A DNA stretch of 6,320 nt, from NCBI GenBank assembly GCA_030632745.1, contig DAOVUE010000098.1, positions 1 through 6,320 on the forward strand. Direction: 5' to 3'. Of this stretch, positions 1-4,600 are shown piece after piece. The stretch comes from Pseudomonadota bacterium. GTDB lineage: Bacteria; Pseudomonadota; Gammaproteobacteria; GRL18. A program made the position numbers and the translations under genes. The notes below the pieces were generated by a model, which saw only the letters and a list, made by a program, of their open reading frames with translations, had not been told where the DNA came from and ran no database searches. Within the stretch, counting starts at the first letter, position 1, and the number at the start of each line of letters is the position of its first letter.

Positions 1-62
1 AAGAGACAAAAGAAGGGGGAACCGGTCGGATAAGTGCTTATGAAACGATTGCACAGTATTGA
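1..62 (+). other. possible 3' end of an upstream gene (uncertain)
   Basis: All three + frames are open from the window edge for a short way. Frame 3 stays open longest, reading about 19 codons (ending ...SAYETIAQY) to a TGA at 60-62. The other two frames stop at 31-33 and 41-43. The frame-3 peptide has an ordinary protein-like composition, so it could be the C-terminus of a gene whose stop codon touches the toxin-antitoxin promoter. The stretch is too short to identify a family or prove that it is coding. Confidence 0.2.
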
Positions 63-87
63 CGTATAAATTGAGATAAACCATAAT
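59..87 (+). promoter_or_regulatory. sigma70-type promoter of the toxin-antitoxin operon
   Basis: A -35 box TTGACG (59-64) is followed by exactly 17 bp and a -10 box CATAAT (82-87). Transcription would start near 94-95, giving a leader of about 26 nt before the ATG at 121. An ATG at 97 would have almost no leader and no ribosome site, so this promoter helps choose the later start. The -10 box overlaps the left arm of the inverted repeat at 77-104. Confidence 0.65.
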
Positions 88-104
88 AACACCAAAATGG
101 TTTA
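77..104. promoter_or_regulatory. inverted-repeat operator candidate for the antitoxin
   Basis: TAAACCAT (77-84) and ATGGTTTA (97-104) are a perfect 8-bp inverted repeat with a 12-bp spacer. The half-sites are centred 20 bp apart, about two helical turns. The left arm overlaps the -10 box and the right arm lies just past the predicted transcription start. Ribbon-helix-helix antitoxins of FitA/VapB type repress their own operons at such repeats, so binding here would block polymerase. The position and symmetry are seen; binding is inferred. Confidence 0.6.
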
Positions 105-107
105 CAT

Positions 108-113
108 TGAGGA
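108..113 (+). promoter_or_regulatory. ribosome binding site of the antitoxin gene
   Basis: TGAGGA lies 7 nt before the ATG at 121. No comparable site precedes the in-frame ATG at 97. This site fixes the start at 121, which also gives the typical antitoxin N-terminus MPTLTLKNIP. Confidence 0.7.
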
Positions 114-120
114 TAATAAA

Positions 121-363
121 ATGCCGACACTTACACTAAAAAATATTCCTGATAATCTTTATGATCAAATAAAAGAAGCTGCAAATGCTCATCATCGTAG
201 CCTCAATCGTGAAATATTATATTGTGTTGAAAAAACACTGAATACACACAAAATTAATGTGTCTGACCATCTTGAAATTGCACATAGCTTACGCTTAAAA
301 ACGCAAGATCATGAGTTAACAGAAGAAATTCTATATGATGTAAAGAATGAGGGACGCCCGTGA
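121..363 (+). CDS. FitA/VapB-type ribbon-helix-helix antitoxin
   Basis: This 80-residue protein is the antitoxin of a type II toxin-antitoxin pair. Residues 2-7 (PTLTLK) fit the DNA-contacting beta strand of an Arc/MetJ fold. The motif IPDNLYDQIKEAA (about 9-21) and the segment from R26 (RSLNREIL, about 26-38) are the two helices, with the usual HHRSLNRE turn. The C-terminal half (about 45-80), ending NEGRP, should be the tail that wraps the toxin; in FitA-like proteins an arginine there blocks the PIN active site, and R79 is a candidate. The family dimerises, represses its own promoter and neutralises the toxin. The reading frame also opens at ATG 97, but that codon lies in the operator repeat and lacks a ribosome site. 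The stop overlaps the toxin start, a sign of translational coupling. The family call is confident; the exact subfamily (FitA versus VapB) is less so. Confidence 0.88.
   Translation: MPTLTLKNIPDNLYDQIKEAANAHHRSLNREILYCVEKTLNTHKINVSDHLEIAHSLRLKTQDHELTEEILYDVKNEGRP
348..354 (+). promoter_or_regulatory. ribosome binding site supporting the toxin's GTG start
   Basis: TGAGGGA inside the last antitoxin codons lies 5 nt before the GTG at 360. It supports a GTG start for the toxin and the 4-nt GTGA overlap with the antitoxin stop. Confidence 0.6.
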
Positions 364-761
364 TTGTTGTTGACACAAATATAATTGCTTATTTGTACAT
401 AACAGGCAAGTATTCAAAACAAGCGGTCAATCTGCTGAAAAAAGATTCAAATTGGCACTCACCCTTGTTATGGCGTAGCGAACTACGAAATGTTTTAAGT
501 CTATATTTACGTAAAGAGTTACTTAGTTTTGATGATACTCTTTTTATTATGCAACAAGCTGAAAGTTTACTTTCAAATAATGAATATGAGGTATCTTCGG
601 TTAGTATTATGAGACTAGTTCAGTCAAGCAGTTGTTCCGCTTATGATTGTGAATTTGTTGCTTTAGCGAAATATCTGAATGCACCGTTATTAACCTCTGA
701 TAAAAAAATTCTGAGAGAATTTCCTGAGATAGCAATAAATTTAAATTCTTATGTAATCTGA
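360..761 (+). CDS. vapC: VapC-family PIN-domain ribonuclease toxin
   Basis: This 133-residue protein is a full-length PIN-domain endoribonuclease, the toxin of the pair. The acidic metal-binding residues are all visible: D5 in MIVVDTNIIAYLY, E41 in LLWRSELRNVL, D96 (with E98 nearby) in SAYDCEFVALA and D114 in PLLTSDKKIL. They are expected to hold Mg2+/Mn2+ for RNA cleavage. VapC toxins commonly cut tRNA or rRNA, but the target cannot be read from the sequence. The gene starts with GTG and overlaps the antitoxin stop by 4 nt (GTGA), with a ribosome site at 348-354, so it is almost certainly co-transcribed and translationally coupled. With all acidic residues and normal length, it looks intact. 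No clear intrinsic terminator is seen in the 48-bp gap before the convergent nitroreductase gene. Confidence 0.92.
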   Translation: MIVVDTNIIAYLYITGKYSKQAVNLLKKDSNWHSPLLWRSELRNVLSLYLRKELLSFDDTLFIMQQAESLLSNNEYEVSSVSIMRLVQSSSCSAYDCEFVALAKYLNAPLLTSDKKILREFPEIAINLNSYVI

Positions 762-787
762 CTTTATCTGTTAATCGCAAGCCGCCA

Positions 788-811
788 TTTTCACTTATCT
801 TTTCACTTATC
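788..811. repeat. perfect 12-bp tandem duplication at the nitroreductase stop codon
   Basis: TTTTCACTTATC occurs twice back to back (788-799 and 800-811) with no mismatch. The second copy supplies two of the three bases of the nitroreductase TGA stop (812-810, minus strand), and the first copy lies just downstream of it. On the minus strand the stop is followed by TAA, formed by the repeat. Confidence 0.85.
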
Positions 812-1466
812 AATACCAGCTGCTTATTTCTTCTAACTTCAAGCGGGTTTTATCCCCGGGTTGTTCTTTTCTATAGCCGAAAGCCACCATGTGAGCTACT
901 CTGAATTCTGCACTGTCTATAGCAAATTCTTCTGCTAATAAAGTATTTATTTTCTCTTCGTTAAAACCTTCGATAGGGCAGGAATCTATTTTAATAAAAG
1001 CCGCGCCACTCATCATATTGGCTAAAGCAATGTAAGTCTGCTTCATGGCCCAGTCCAGCATAGTTTTATCATTTTGGGTCAGTTTAAAATCGTGCAGCTG
1101 AAATTCTTTATAATAAGATTTACGTGCTATACGTCCCTGTTCAGGAATATGATGAATCTGTTTCATCATATATTCAATATAATCACTATCAAAATGCATA
1201 CTTTTTGCTGTTCTTGCCAGAGTAATAACAAAATGACTGGCAGTGGGAAGAGTTCCCTGTGCTCCCCAGGTATGTTGTTTTAATTTTTCTCTTAGAGAGG
1301 GATCCTGAACGATTAGAAATTTCCACGGTTCAAAGCCAAATGAACTGGGAGAAAGACGTGCACATTCAAGAATGTATAGAAAATCTGCATCTGATATTTT
1401 TCTTGTCTCATCAAAGACTTTACAGGCATGGCGAAACTGCATCATGTCAATAAATTGCTGCTTCAT
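810..1466 (-). CDS. NfsB-like FMN nitroreductase family oxidoreductase
   Basis: This 218-residue protein belongs to the nitroreductase superfamily, cytoplasmic FMN enzymes that use NAD(P)H to reduce nitroaromatics, quinones or similar acceptors. It resembles E. coli NfsB (217 aa) over its whole length. The N-terminal RHACKVFD (12-19) matches the NfsB RHSTKAFD segment that contacts FMN phosphate. SPSSFGFEPWKFLIV (39-53) matches the flavin and dimer segment SPSSxxxQPWxF. CPIEGF (163-168) matches the NfsB PIEGF loop. K206 and R208 in GDKTRLKL sit where NfsB has its C-terminal phosphate-binding KSR. The physiological substrate cannot be told. The gene is a single transcription unit, convergent with the toxin gene, with its own promoter candidate about 40 bp upstream. 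The ribosome site before the ATG is weak (TTAGG, distant). The stop codon lies in a 12-bp tandem duplication. Confidence 0.9.
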   Translation of the reverse strand: MKQQFIDMMQFRHACKVFDETRKISDADFLYILECARLSPSSFGFEPWKFLIVQDPSLREKLKQHTWGAQGTLPTASHFVITLARTAKSMHFDSDYIEYMMKQIHHIPEQGRIARKSYYKEFQLHDFKLTQNDKTMLDWAMKQTYIALANMMSGAAFIKIDSCPIEGFNEEKINTLLAEEFAIDSAEFRVAHMVAFGYRKEQPGDKTRLKLEEISSWY

Positions 1467-1504
1467 AATATAATTGAACCTAAGATTTTTTATAGAAGAT
1501 GCTT

Positions 1505-1534
1505 ATTGTATATTACTATAAGCAAGGGAATCAA
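1505..1534 (-). promoter_or_regulatory. promoter candidate for the nitroreductase gene
   Basis: On the minus strand, TTGATT (1534-1529) is followed by 18 bp and TACAAT (1510-1505). A shifted -10 reading, TATACA (1512-1507), has a 16-bp spacer. Transcription would start near 1498, about 30 nt before the ATG at 1466. The spacer contains a near copy of the end of the palindromic element at 1564-1644. Confidence 0.4.
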
Positions 1535-1563
1535 AAAATATGAAGACTGACTGGAGGGGATTA

Positions 1564-1644
1564 TGACTATAGCAAGGTGCTTTTTCTATCAATATGCAAT
1601 GGGGGGGAGGTTTGCATGTTACAAAAAGCACCTTGCTATAGTCA
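1564..1644. repeat. 81-bp palindromic element, MITE-like or REP-like
   Basis: The left arm 1564-1585 (TGACTATAGCAAGGTGC followed by five T) and the right arm 1623-1644 are perfect 22-bp reverse complements. Inside them a second stem, 1591-1599 with 1612-1620 (AATATGCAA / TTGCATGTT, one G-T pair), closes on a 12-nt loop TGGGGGGGAGGT. No open reading frame fits and no clear target-site duplication flanks the element. It lies between the nitroreductase promoter and the terminator of the DUF2892 unit. Arms this long and exact suggest a mobile miniature element or a dispersed palindromic repeat rather than an ordinary terminator. The family is not recognised, and copy number in the genome is unknown. 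Confidence 0.6.
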
Positions 1645-1674
1645 CACTTTCTATATTCAAAAAACGATTGTCTT

Positions 1675-1704
1675 AAAAAAATGGGTGGAAAATAAATTCC
1701 ACCC
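1675..1704 (-). terminator. intrinsic terminator of the DUF2892 unit
   Basis: On the minus strand GGGTGGAA (1704-1697), a 6-nt loop and TTCCACCC (1690-1683) form a perfect 8-bp stem. After one intervening base (A at 1682) comes a run of seven T (1681-1675). No T run follows on the + strand, so it terminates leftward transcription. It lies about 70 bp after the DUF2892 stop and would end the proposed desulfhydrase/regulator/DUF2892 unit. Confidence 0.85.
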
Positions 1705-1732
1705 GGGACAGAACAAGGAGGAGATATCTGTC
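1675..1732 (-). ncRNA. candidate 3'-UTR RNA with an anti-Shine-Dalgarno-like loop
   Basis: Read on the minus strand, GACAGA (1732-1727) pairs with TCTGTC (1712-1707). The 14-nt loop between them carries CTCCTCCTT, complementary to a Shine-Dalgarno sequence. Two bases later comes the intrinsic terminator. A stem with an exposed C/U-rich loop followed directly by a terminator is the layout of many small regulatory RNAs, including those cut from 3' UTRs of mRNAs. On the + strand the same loop would read ACAAGGAGG, resembling a CsrA/RsmA site, but the terminator polarity favours the minus strand. The stem is short and no dedicated promoter is certain, so the function is only a hypothesis. Confidence 0.3.
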
Positions 1733-1775
1733 AAGAGTGCGTGTTTCTAAAAACTTCTATGCTAAGGGTAAAAAT

Positions 1776-1970
1776 TTAGTCACATGATTTACAGGAGCTA
1801 ATGCCGAGTAATGGGTAAAAAGGACAGAAATTAAACAGTCCGGTAAGAAGAGGAATAACACCGATCCAACCCCAAAGGCTCATGGCGGGTACAAAGAAGG
1901 TTGAAGCTATTAATGCAATACCAACGATTATACGTAATATCTTGTCAATTCCACCAACGTTTTTGTTCAT
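1776..1970 (-). CDS. DUF2892 (YgaP-type membrane domain) protein
   Basis: This 64-residue protein matches the DUF2892 family, the small membrane domain also found at the C-terminus of the rhodanese YgaP. The N-terminal NVGGIDKILRIIVGIALI is the family signature. Two hydrophobic segments, about 11-28 and 32-48, form a hairpin in the inner membrane. The segment NFCPFYPLLGIS is typical of the family. The cysteines are C49, C60 and C63, the last two as CKSC at the extreme C-terminus, which could be redox-active or bind metal or persulfide. Unlike YgaP it has no rhodanese domain. An AAGGA ribosome site lies 7 nt before the ATG. The gene follows the Crp/Fnr-type regulator by 154 bp and ends before a strong terminator. 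Its biochemical role is unknown; a link to sulfide or sulfane sulfur is inferred from YgaP and from the neighbours. Confidence 0.85.
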   Translation of the reverse strand: MNKNVGGIDKILRIIVGIALIASTFFVPAMSLWGWIGVIPLLTGLFNFCPFYPLLGISSCKSCD

Positions 1971-1977
1971 TATCTGT

Positions 1978-1982
1978 TCCTT
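1978..1982 (-). promoter_or_regulatory. ribosome binding site of the DUF2892 gene
   Basis: On the minus strand AAGGA (1982-1978) precedes the ATG at 1970 by 7 nt. It is one of the few clear Shine-Dalgarno sites among the minus-strand genes here. Confidence 0.65.
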
Positions 1983-2043
1983 AAATTCGATTAATTATTT
2001 ATTTAACTTGTGTGTATTGTGCCAGTTAATTGTTATAAGTTAA

Positions 2044-2056
2044 GTGATATAGTCAC
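2044..2056. promoter_or_regulatory. GTGA-N5-TCAC dyad, operator candidate upstream of DUF2892
   Basis: GTGATATAGTCAC is a dyad with 4-bp arms and a 5-bp centre. It extends imperfectly outward to TA.GTGA-N5-TCAC.TA. It lies in the 154-bp gap between the Crp/Fnr-type gene and DUF2892. CRP and FNR boxes have 6 bp between TGA and TCA, whereas this has 5, so it is not a standard site for that family. It may bind another regulator or arise by chance in A+T-rich sequence. Confidence 0.25.
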
Positions 2057-2096
2057 CTAAAATACATAATAAGCAAATTAATAAAGTTAAGGAATC

Positions 2097-2136
2097 GCTC
2101 AAGGCTATGCTAATAAGCTCAAGGCTATGGCAATAA
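2097..2136. repeat. 20-bp tandem duplication across the end of the Crp/Fnr-type gene
   Basis: GCTCAAGGCTATGCTAATAA (2097-2116) is followed directly by a copy at 2117-2136 that differs only at two adjacent bases (CT versus GC). The right-hand copy contains the TAG stop (2127-2125, minus strand) and the last codons of the regulator. The left-hand copy lies just downstream. Confidence 0.85.
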
Positions 2137-2787
2137 GTTTGTTAGTGCATCATGATTAAGAATTTCGATTTTCCCTCGCTTGAGATTAACCCAGCCCTTA
2201 TTTTCAAACTCTTTGAGTTGCCGGCTGATCACTTCACGGGCTGAACCCAGCTCTGTAGCCAGAGCCTGATGAGTTGTATGAATGGGTGTGTTAACAGAGC
2301 CATTCTGAAGTAGATATTTTGCCAGTCGTATGTCTAATTTGGCAAAACTTATTTCTTCAACTAATGTAATCAGTTTTATTAAACGATCACCATAGGAGTG
2401 GAATACCTGCTTTCTAAACGCTTTGGATTCACCCATATATTGTTCAAAAATCGGCCTGGGTATAGCCAATGCGACAACATCGGTTTCCGTAATACCCTCA
2501 GCTGGGTAGTCTTCAGAAGAAATTAAACAGCTGGTGGTCAGAACACAGGAGCCGCCGCTGGTAATATGATAAAGTACAATTTCACGACCATTTTCTGCCC
2601 GGGTGATCACCTTGACCGAACCGGAGATAACCAGTAAATAATTAAGACATTGGTCCCCCTGATGAAAAATAACAGTTCCTTCCGGAATCGTCATTTGTTG
2701 AGAATGATCCAGTATATTGCTACCATTTTTTCCAGTTGCTTCATTAAGTGTTGGAAAAAGACGTAATATAGTATTTGTTAGTTGCAT
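2125..2787 (-). CDS. Crp/Fnr-family transcriptional regulator
   Basis: This 220-residue protein has the two domains of the Crp/Fnr family. A cyclic-nucleotide-binding-like beta barrel spans about 28-115 (IPEGTVIFHQGDQCLNYLLVISGSVKV). A long dimerisation helix covers about 120-148, and a winged helix-turn-helix about 165-210. The recognition helix SAREVISRQLKEF carries E185-x-x-S188-R189, the E..SR pattern of FNR that reads TTGAT half-sites, unlike the RE...R pattern of CRP. It lacks the N-terminal cysteine cluster that binds the FNR iron-sulfur centre. Its cysteines are C47, C81 and C87, the last two in GGSCVLTTSCLIS where a ligand pocket would be, so redox or thiol sensing is possible but unproven. 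The gene lies 58 bp after the desulfhydrase-like gene and 154 bp before DUF2892, all on the same strand. No strong ribosome site is seen. Confidence 0.9.
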   Translation of the reverse strand: MQLTNTILRLFPTLNEATGKNGSNILDHSQQMTIPEGTVIFHQGDQCLNYLLVISGSVKVITRAENGREIVLYHITSGGSCVLTTSCLISSEDYPAEGITETDVVALAIPRPIFEQYMGESKAFRKQVFHSYGDRLIKLITLVEEISFAKLDIRLAKYLLQNGSVNTPIHTTHQALATELGSAREVISRQLKEFENKGWVNLKRGKIEILNHDALTNLLP

Positions 2788-2845
2788 AATTTTTATTATT
2801 TACCTGGTCAGTAATTTAATCTATTTTGATTCCAAAAAATTAAGT

Positions 2846-3874
2846 TTATGAGATAAGCTCCTGAATTTTTTGCTGCATACCTCTTTTACCCTGTAAACCA
2901 CCTGTATGTATGGCAATGATTTTACTCCCTTTAGGAAAAAAATCACCCTTTATCATATCCATAACAGCATAGATCATTTTAGCAGTGTATATCGGGTCAA
3001 GTTCTATGCCATGAGTTTGCTCAAATTCCTGCATGAACAGTGCGAGCGGCTTATTAATTTTACCAAAGCCGCCAAAATGATAATCAAAGAATAGCTTCCA
3101 ATTCCGCTCTTGTCTGGTCAGTGATTTTCTGCATGTCTGCGGTAAAATTGAAGAAATCGTTTTGTGTAAATATTCAACTCCCTTTAATGCAGGAAAGCCT
3201 AATATGTCAGCATGATGAACTTTAGATTTGCTGATACCTGAAATAATTCCCGCCATAGTACCTCCTGTTCCGCAGGGTATTGCGATATAATCAGTCTCAC
3301 GGGGAATAAAAGATACGATTTCTGCCGCACCTTTAACTGCCAGTTCATTGGTACCGCCTTCGGGTACGATATAAATATCCCTGGCTTTTGATCTTAAAAA
3401 GAACGGATCATCTTTTATCAGCATTGATTTCAGCTGTTCAATGATCTCTGGTGTATGCTTGTTACGATACGTTTTGCGGTCAATATAATACAGCTTCATA
3501 GCATTTTTTACTGCATCTGACAGCGTCGGATTGAGCGGCAGGTGTTCTTCTCCCCGAATAATACCCACAGTATTAAATTGACAGGCTTTACCCGCTGCAG
3601 CTAATGCGTGGATATGATTAGAGTAGGGGCCGCCAAAACTTAATAATATTTGACATCCCTGCTGTCTGGCCTCTATTAAGTTATATTTTAATTTAAACCA
3701 TTTATTGCCTGAAATAACAGCATCAGTTTGATCTGTTCTTAATATACTGAGAGAAATAGATTTTTCAATCAATAGTGGATGAGAAATTTTATTAATTGCC
3801 AGCGGCTTAAGCAGTTCTAACTTCAGCTCTGGTTTTAGCTCTGCTTTTAGCTTTGCTTTTAGTTGTGGTTTCAT
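2846..3874 (-). CDS. PLP-dependent D-cysteine desulfhydrase / ACC deaminase family enzyme
   Basis: This 342-residue protein belongs to fold-type II PLP enzymes (ACC deaminase / D-cysteine desulfhydrase group). K58 in SGNKWFKLKYNL is the PLP lysine. GGPYSNH (S85-N86-H87) and the phosphate loop CGTGGT (201-206) are present, with Y265 and Y296 near the active site. Where true ACC deaminases have Glu and Leu (YEGKS, HLGG), this protein has T297 (IYTAKM) and T324 (IHTGG), as in E. coli DcyD. This favours a desulfhydrase-like activity (D-cysteine to pyruvate, ammonia and H2S) over ACC deamination; the real substrate is untested. I start at the ATG at 3874 rather than the in-frame TTG at 3880. The first 22 residues are a low-complexity extension built from a 12-bp repeat. 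It diverges from hda and may be co-transcribed with the Crp/Fnr-type gene, 58 bp downstream. Confidence 0.85.
   Translation of the reverse strand: MKPQLKAKLKAELKPELKLELLKPLAINKISHPLLIEKSISLSILRTDQTDAVISGNKWFKLKYNLIEARQQGCQILLSFGGPYSNHIHALAAAGKACQFNTVGIIRGEEHLPLNPTLSDAVKNAMKLYYIDRKTYRNKHTPEIIEQLKSMLIKDDPFFLRSKARDIYIVPEGGTNELAVKGAAEIVSFIPRETDYIAIPCGTGGTMAGIISGISKSKVHHADILGFPALKGVEYLHKTISSILPQTCRKSLTRQERNWKLFFDYHFGGFGKINKPLALFMQEFEQTHGIELDPIYTAKMIYAVMDMIKGDFFPKGSKIIAIHTGGLQGKRGMQQKIQELIS
3818..3865 (-). repeat. 12-bp tandem repeat encoding (x-L-K-x)n at the enzyme's N-terminus
   Basis: Four consecutive 12-nt units on the minus strand read CAACTAAAAGCA, AAGCTAAAAGCA, GAGCTAAAACCA and GAGCTGAAGTTA, followed by a partial GAACTG. 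They encode QLKA-KLKA-ELKP-ELKL-EL. The units diverge more toward the gene body. A whole unit adds or removes four residues without a frameshift. Confidence 0.8.
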
Positions 3875-3884
3875 AGACAAATCA

Positions 3885-3897
3885 TACTATAATAGTA
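3885..3897. promoter_or_regulatory. hda -10 box inside a 13-bp palindrome in the divergent gap
   Basis: TACTATAATAGTA is a perfect palindrome with 6-bp arms around one central base. On the + strand it contains TATAAT (3888-3893), a consensus -10 box placed 32 bp before the hda ATG. No good -35 box lies 17 bp upstream. The minus strand reads similar -10-like sequences (TATTAT, TATAGT) toward the desulfhydrase gene. The symmetry could serve a divergent promoter pair or a repressor; only the sequence is certain. Confidence 0.4.
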
Positions 3898-3925
3898 CAC
3901 TTATTGAGTAAATATTTAACAGGCA

Positions 3926-4600
3926 ATGAAAAAACAAATACCCTTTTCTTTCCAGGCACCGGAATATGCCACTCTGGATAATTTTATTGTAGGGGCCAAT
4001 GAGCAACTACTTTTTTCTTTAAAAAATGATAGTGAACAGCTTATCTACCTATGGGGTGATAAAGGCTCCGGGAAGACTCATCTGCTTGAGTCTATAGTGC
4101 TTTACTATCATTCATTAGAAAAAAATGCGATCTATATTCCTTTGCAACTGGATGATAACCTCGAACCTGAACTATTGGATAGTCTGGAAAGTTTTGATTT
4201 GGTCTGTCTTGATAATATTCAGAATATTGCAGGACATGAACTATGGGAAGAGGCTTTATTTGATTTTTTTAATCGAATTCGTGAAGCGGGGGGACGATTG
4301 ATTCTTGCTGCTGAGCAAAATGCACATAATCTTCCTGTTAAACTGGCTGATTTACGCTCACGACTCAGCTGGGGAATCACTTATCAGATTAAAACGCTCA
4401 ATGATGATGACAAAATATCAGCCTTAAAATTCAGAGCCCATCAACGGGGCTTTCAAATGAATGATGATGTGGCCTGTTATCTGATGAAACATGCTCCCCG
4501 TGATATGTCCGGTTTAATGAGCTTATTAGATAAGCTGGATTATGCCACCTTAGTTGAACAGAAAAAACTGTCCATTCCTTTTGTGAAAAAATATTTATGA
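3926..4600 (+). CDS. hda: DnaA inactivator Hda (AAA+ protein)
   Basis: This 224-residue protein is a DnaA-related AAA+ ATPase of the Hda family. Hda binds the DNA-loaded sliding clamp and stimulates ATP hydrolysis by DnaA, preventing re-initiation of replication. The N-terminal QIPFSF (4-9) fits the clamp-binding QxxLxF pattern of Hda. Walker A is GDKGSGKT (44-51), more canonical than the E. coli version. Walker B is VCLDN (93-97), followed by IQNIAGHELWEEALFD, which matches IECIAGDELWEMAIFD of E. coli Hda. The arginine-finger region LRSRLSWG (143-150, R146) and PRDMSGL (191-197) as sensor 2 follow. The ending KLSIPFVKKYL matches the E. coli C-terminus KLTIPFVKEIL. The ribosome site is poor. 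The gene diverges from the desulfhydrase gene and overlaps the convergent DUF2069 gene by 6 nt. Confidence 0.95.
   Translation: MKKQIPFSFQAPEYATLDNFIVGANEQLLFSLKNDSEQLIYLWGDKGSGKTHLLESIVLYYHSLEKNAIYIPLQLDDNLEPELLDSLESFDLVCLDNIQNIAGHELWEEALFDFFNRIREAGGRLILAAEQNAHNLPVKLADLRSRLSWGITYQIKTLNDDDKISALKFRAHQRGFQMNDDVACYLMKHAPRDMSGLMSLLDKLDYATLVEQKKLSIPFVKKYL

Noticed and set aside
30..41. Short palindrome ATAAG-TG-CTTAT as a terminator of an upstream gene
   Set aside because: The stem is 5 bp and A/T rich with a 2-nt loop and no T run.
97..120. Earlier ATG for the antitoxin (88-residue version)
   Set aside because: It lies in the operator arm, about 2 nt from the predicted transcription start, without a ribosome site; ATG 121 has TGAGGA and the family-typical N-terminus.
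762..787. Search for a terminator between the toxin and nitroreductase genes
   Set aside because: No G/C-rich stem followed by a T run is present on either strand in this gap.
607..813. Minus-strand open frame of 68 codons
   Set aside because: It is antisense to the VapC toxin gene, has no family features, and the toxin frame has all conserved acidic residues.
1074..1453. Two + strand open frames
   Set aside because: Both are antisense to the well-supported nitroreductase gene and have no recognisable features.
1564..1644. Large palindrome read as a bidirectional terminator
   Set aside because: The T tracts lie inside the stem rather than after it, and a proper leftward terminator already exists at 1675-1704.
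1715..1789. Possible small + strand gene after AAGGAGGAG (1715-1723)
   Set aside because: The ribosome-site-like run is followed at normal spacing only by CTG. The frame is about 19 codons with no family features, and it overlaps the end of the DUF2892 gene. The run is better explained as the loop of the minus-strand hairpin.
2906..3094. + strand open frame of 62 codons
   Set aside because: It is antisense to the PLP-dependent enzyme gene and has no recognisable features.
2846..3874. Naming the enzyme ACC deaminase (acdS)
   Set aside because: Thr replaces the Glu and Leu expected at the two specificity positions (T297, T324), which favours the desulfhydrase-like branch.
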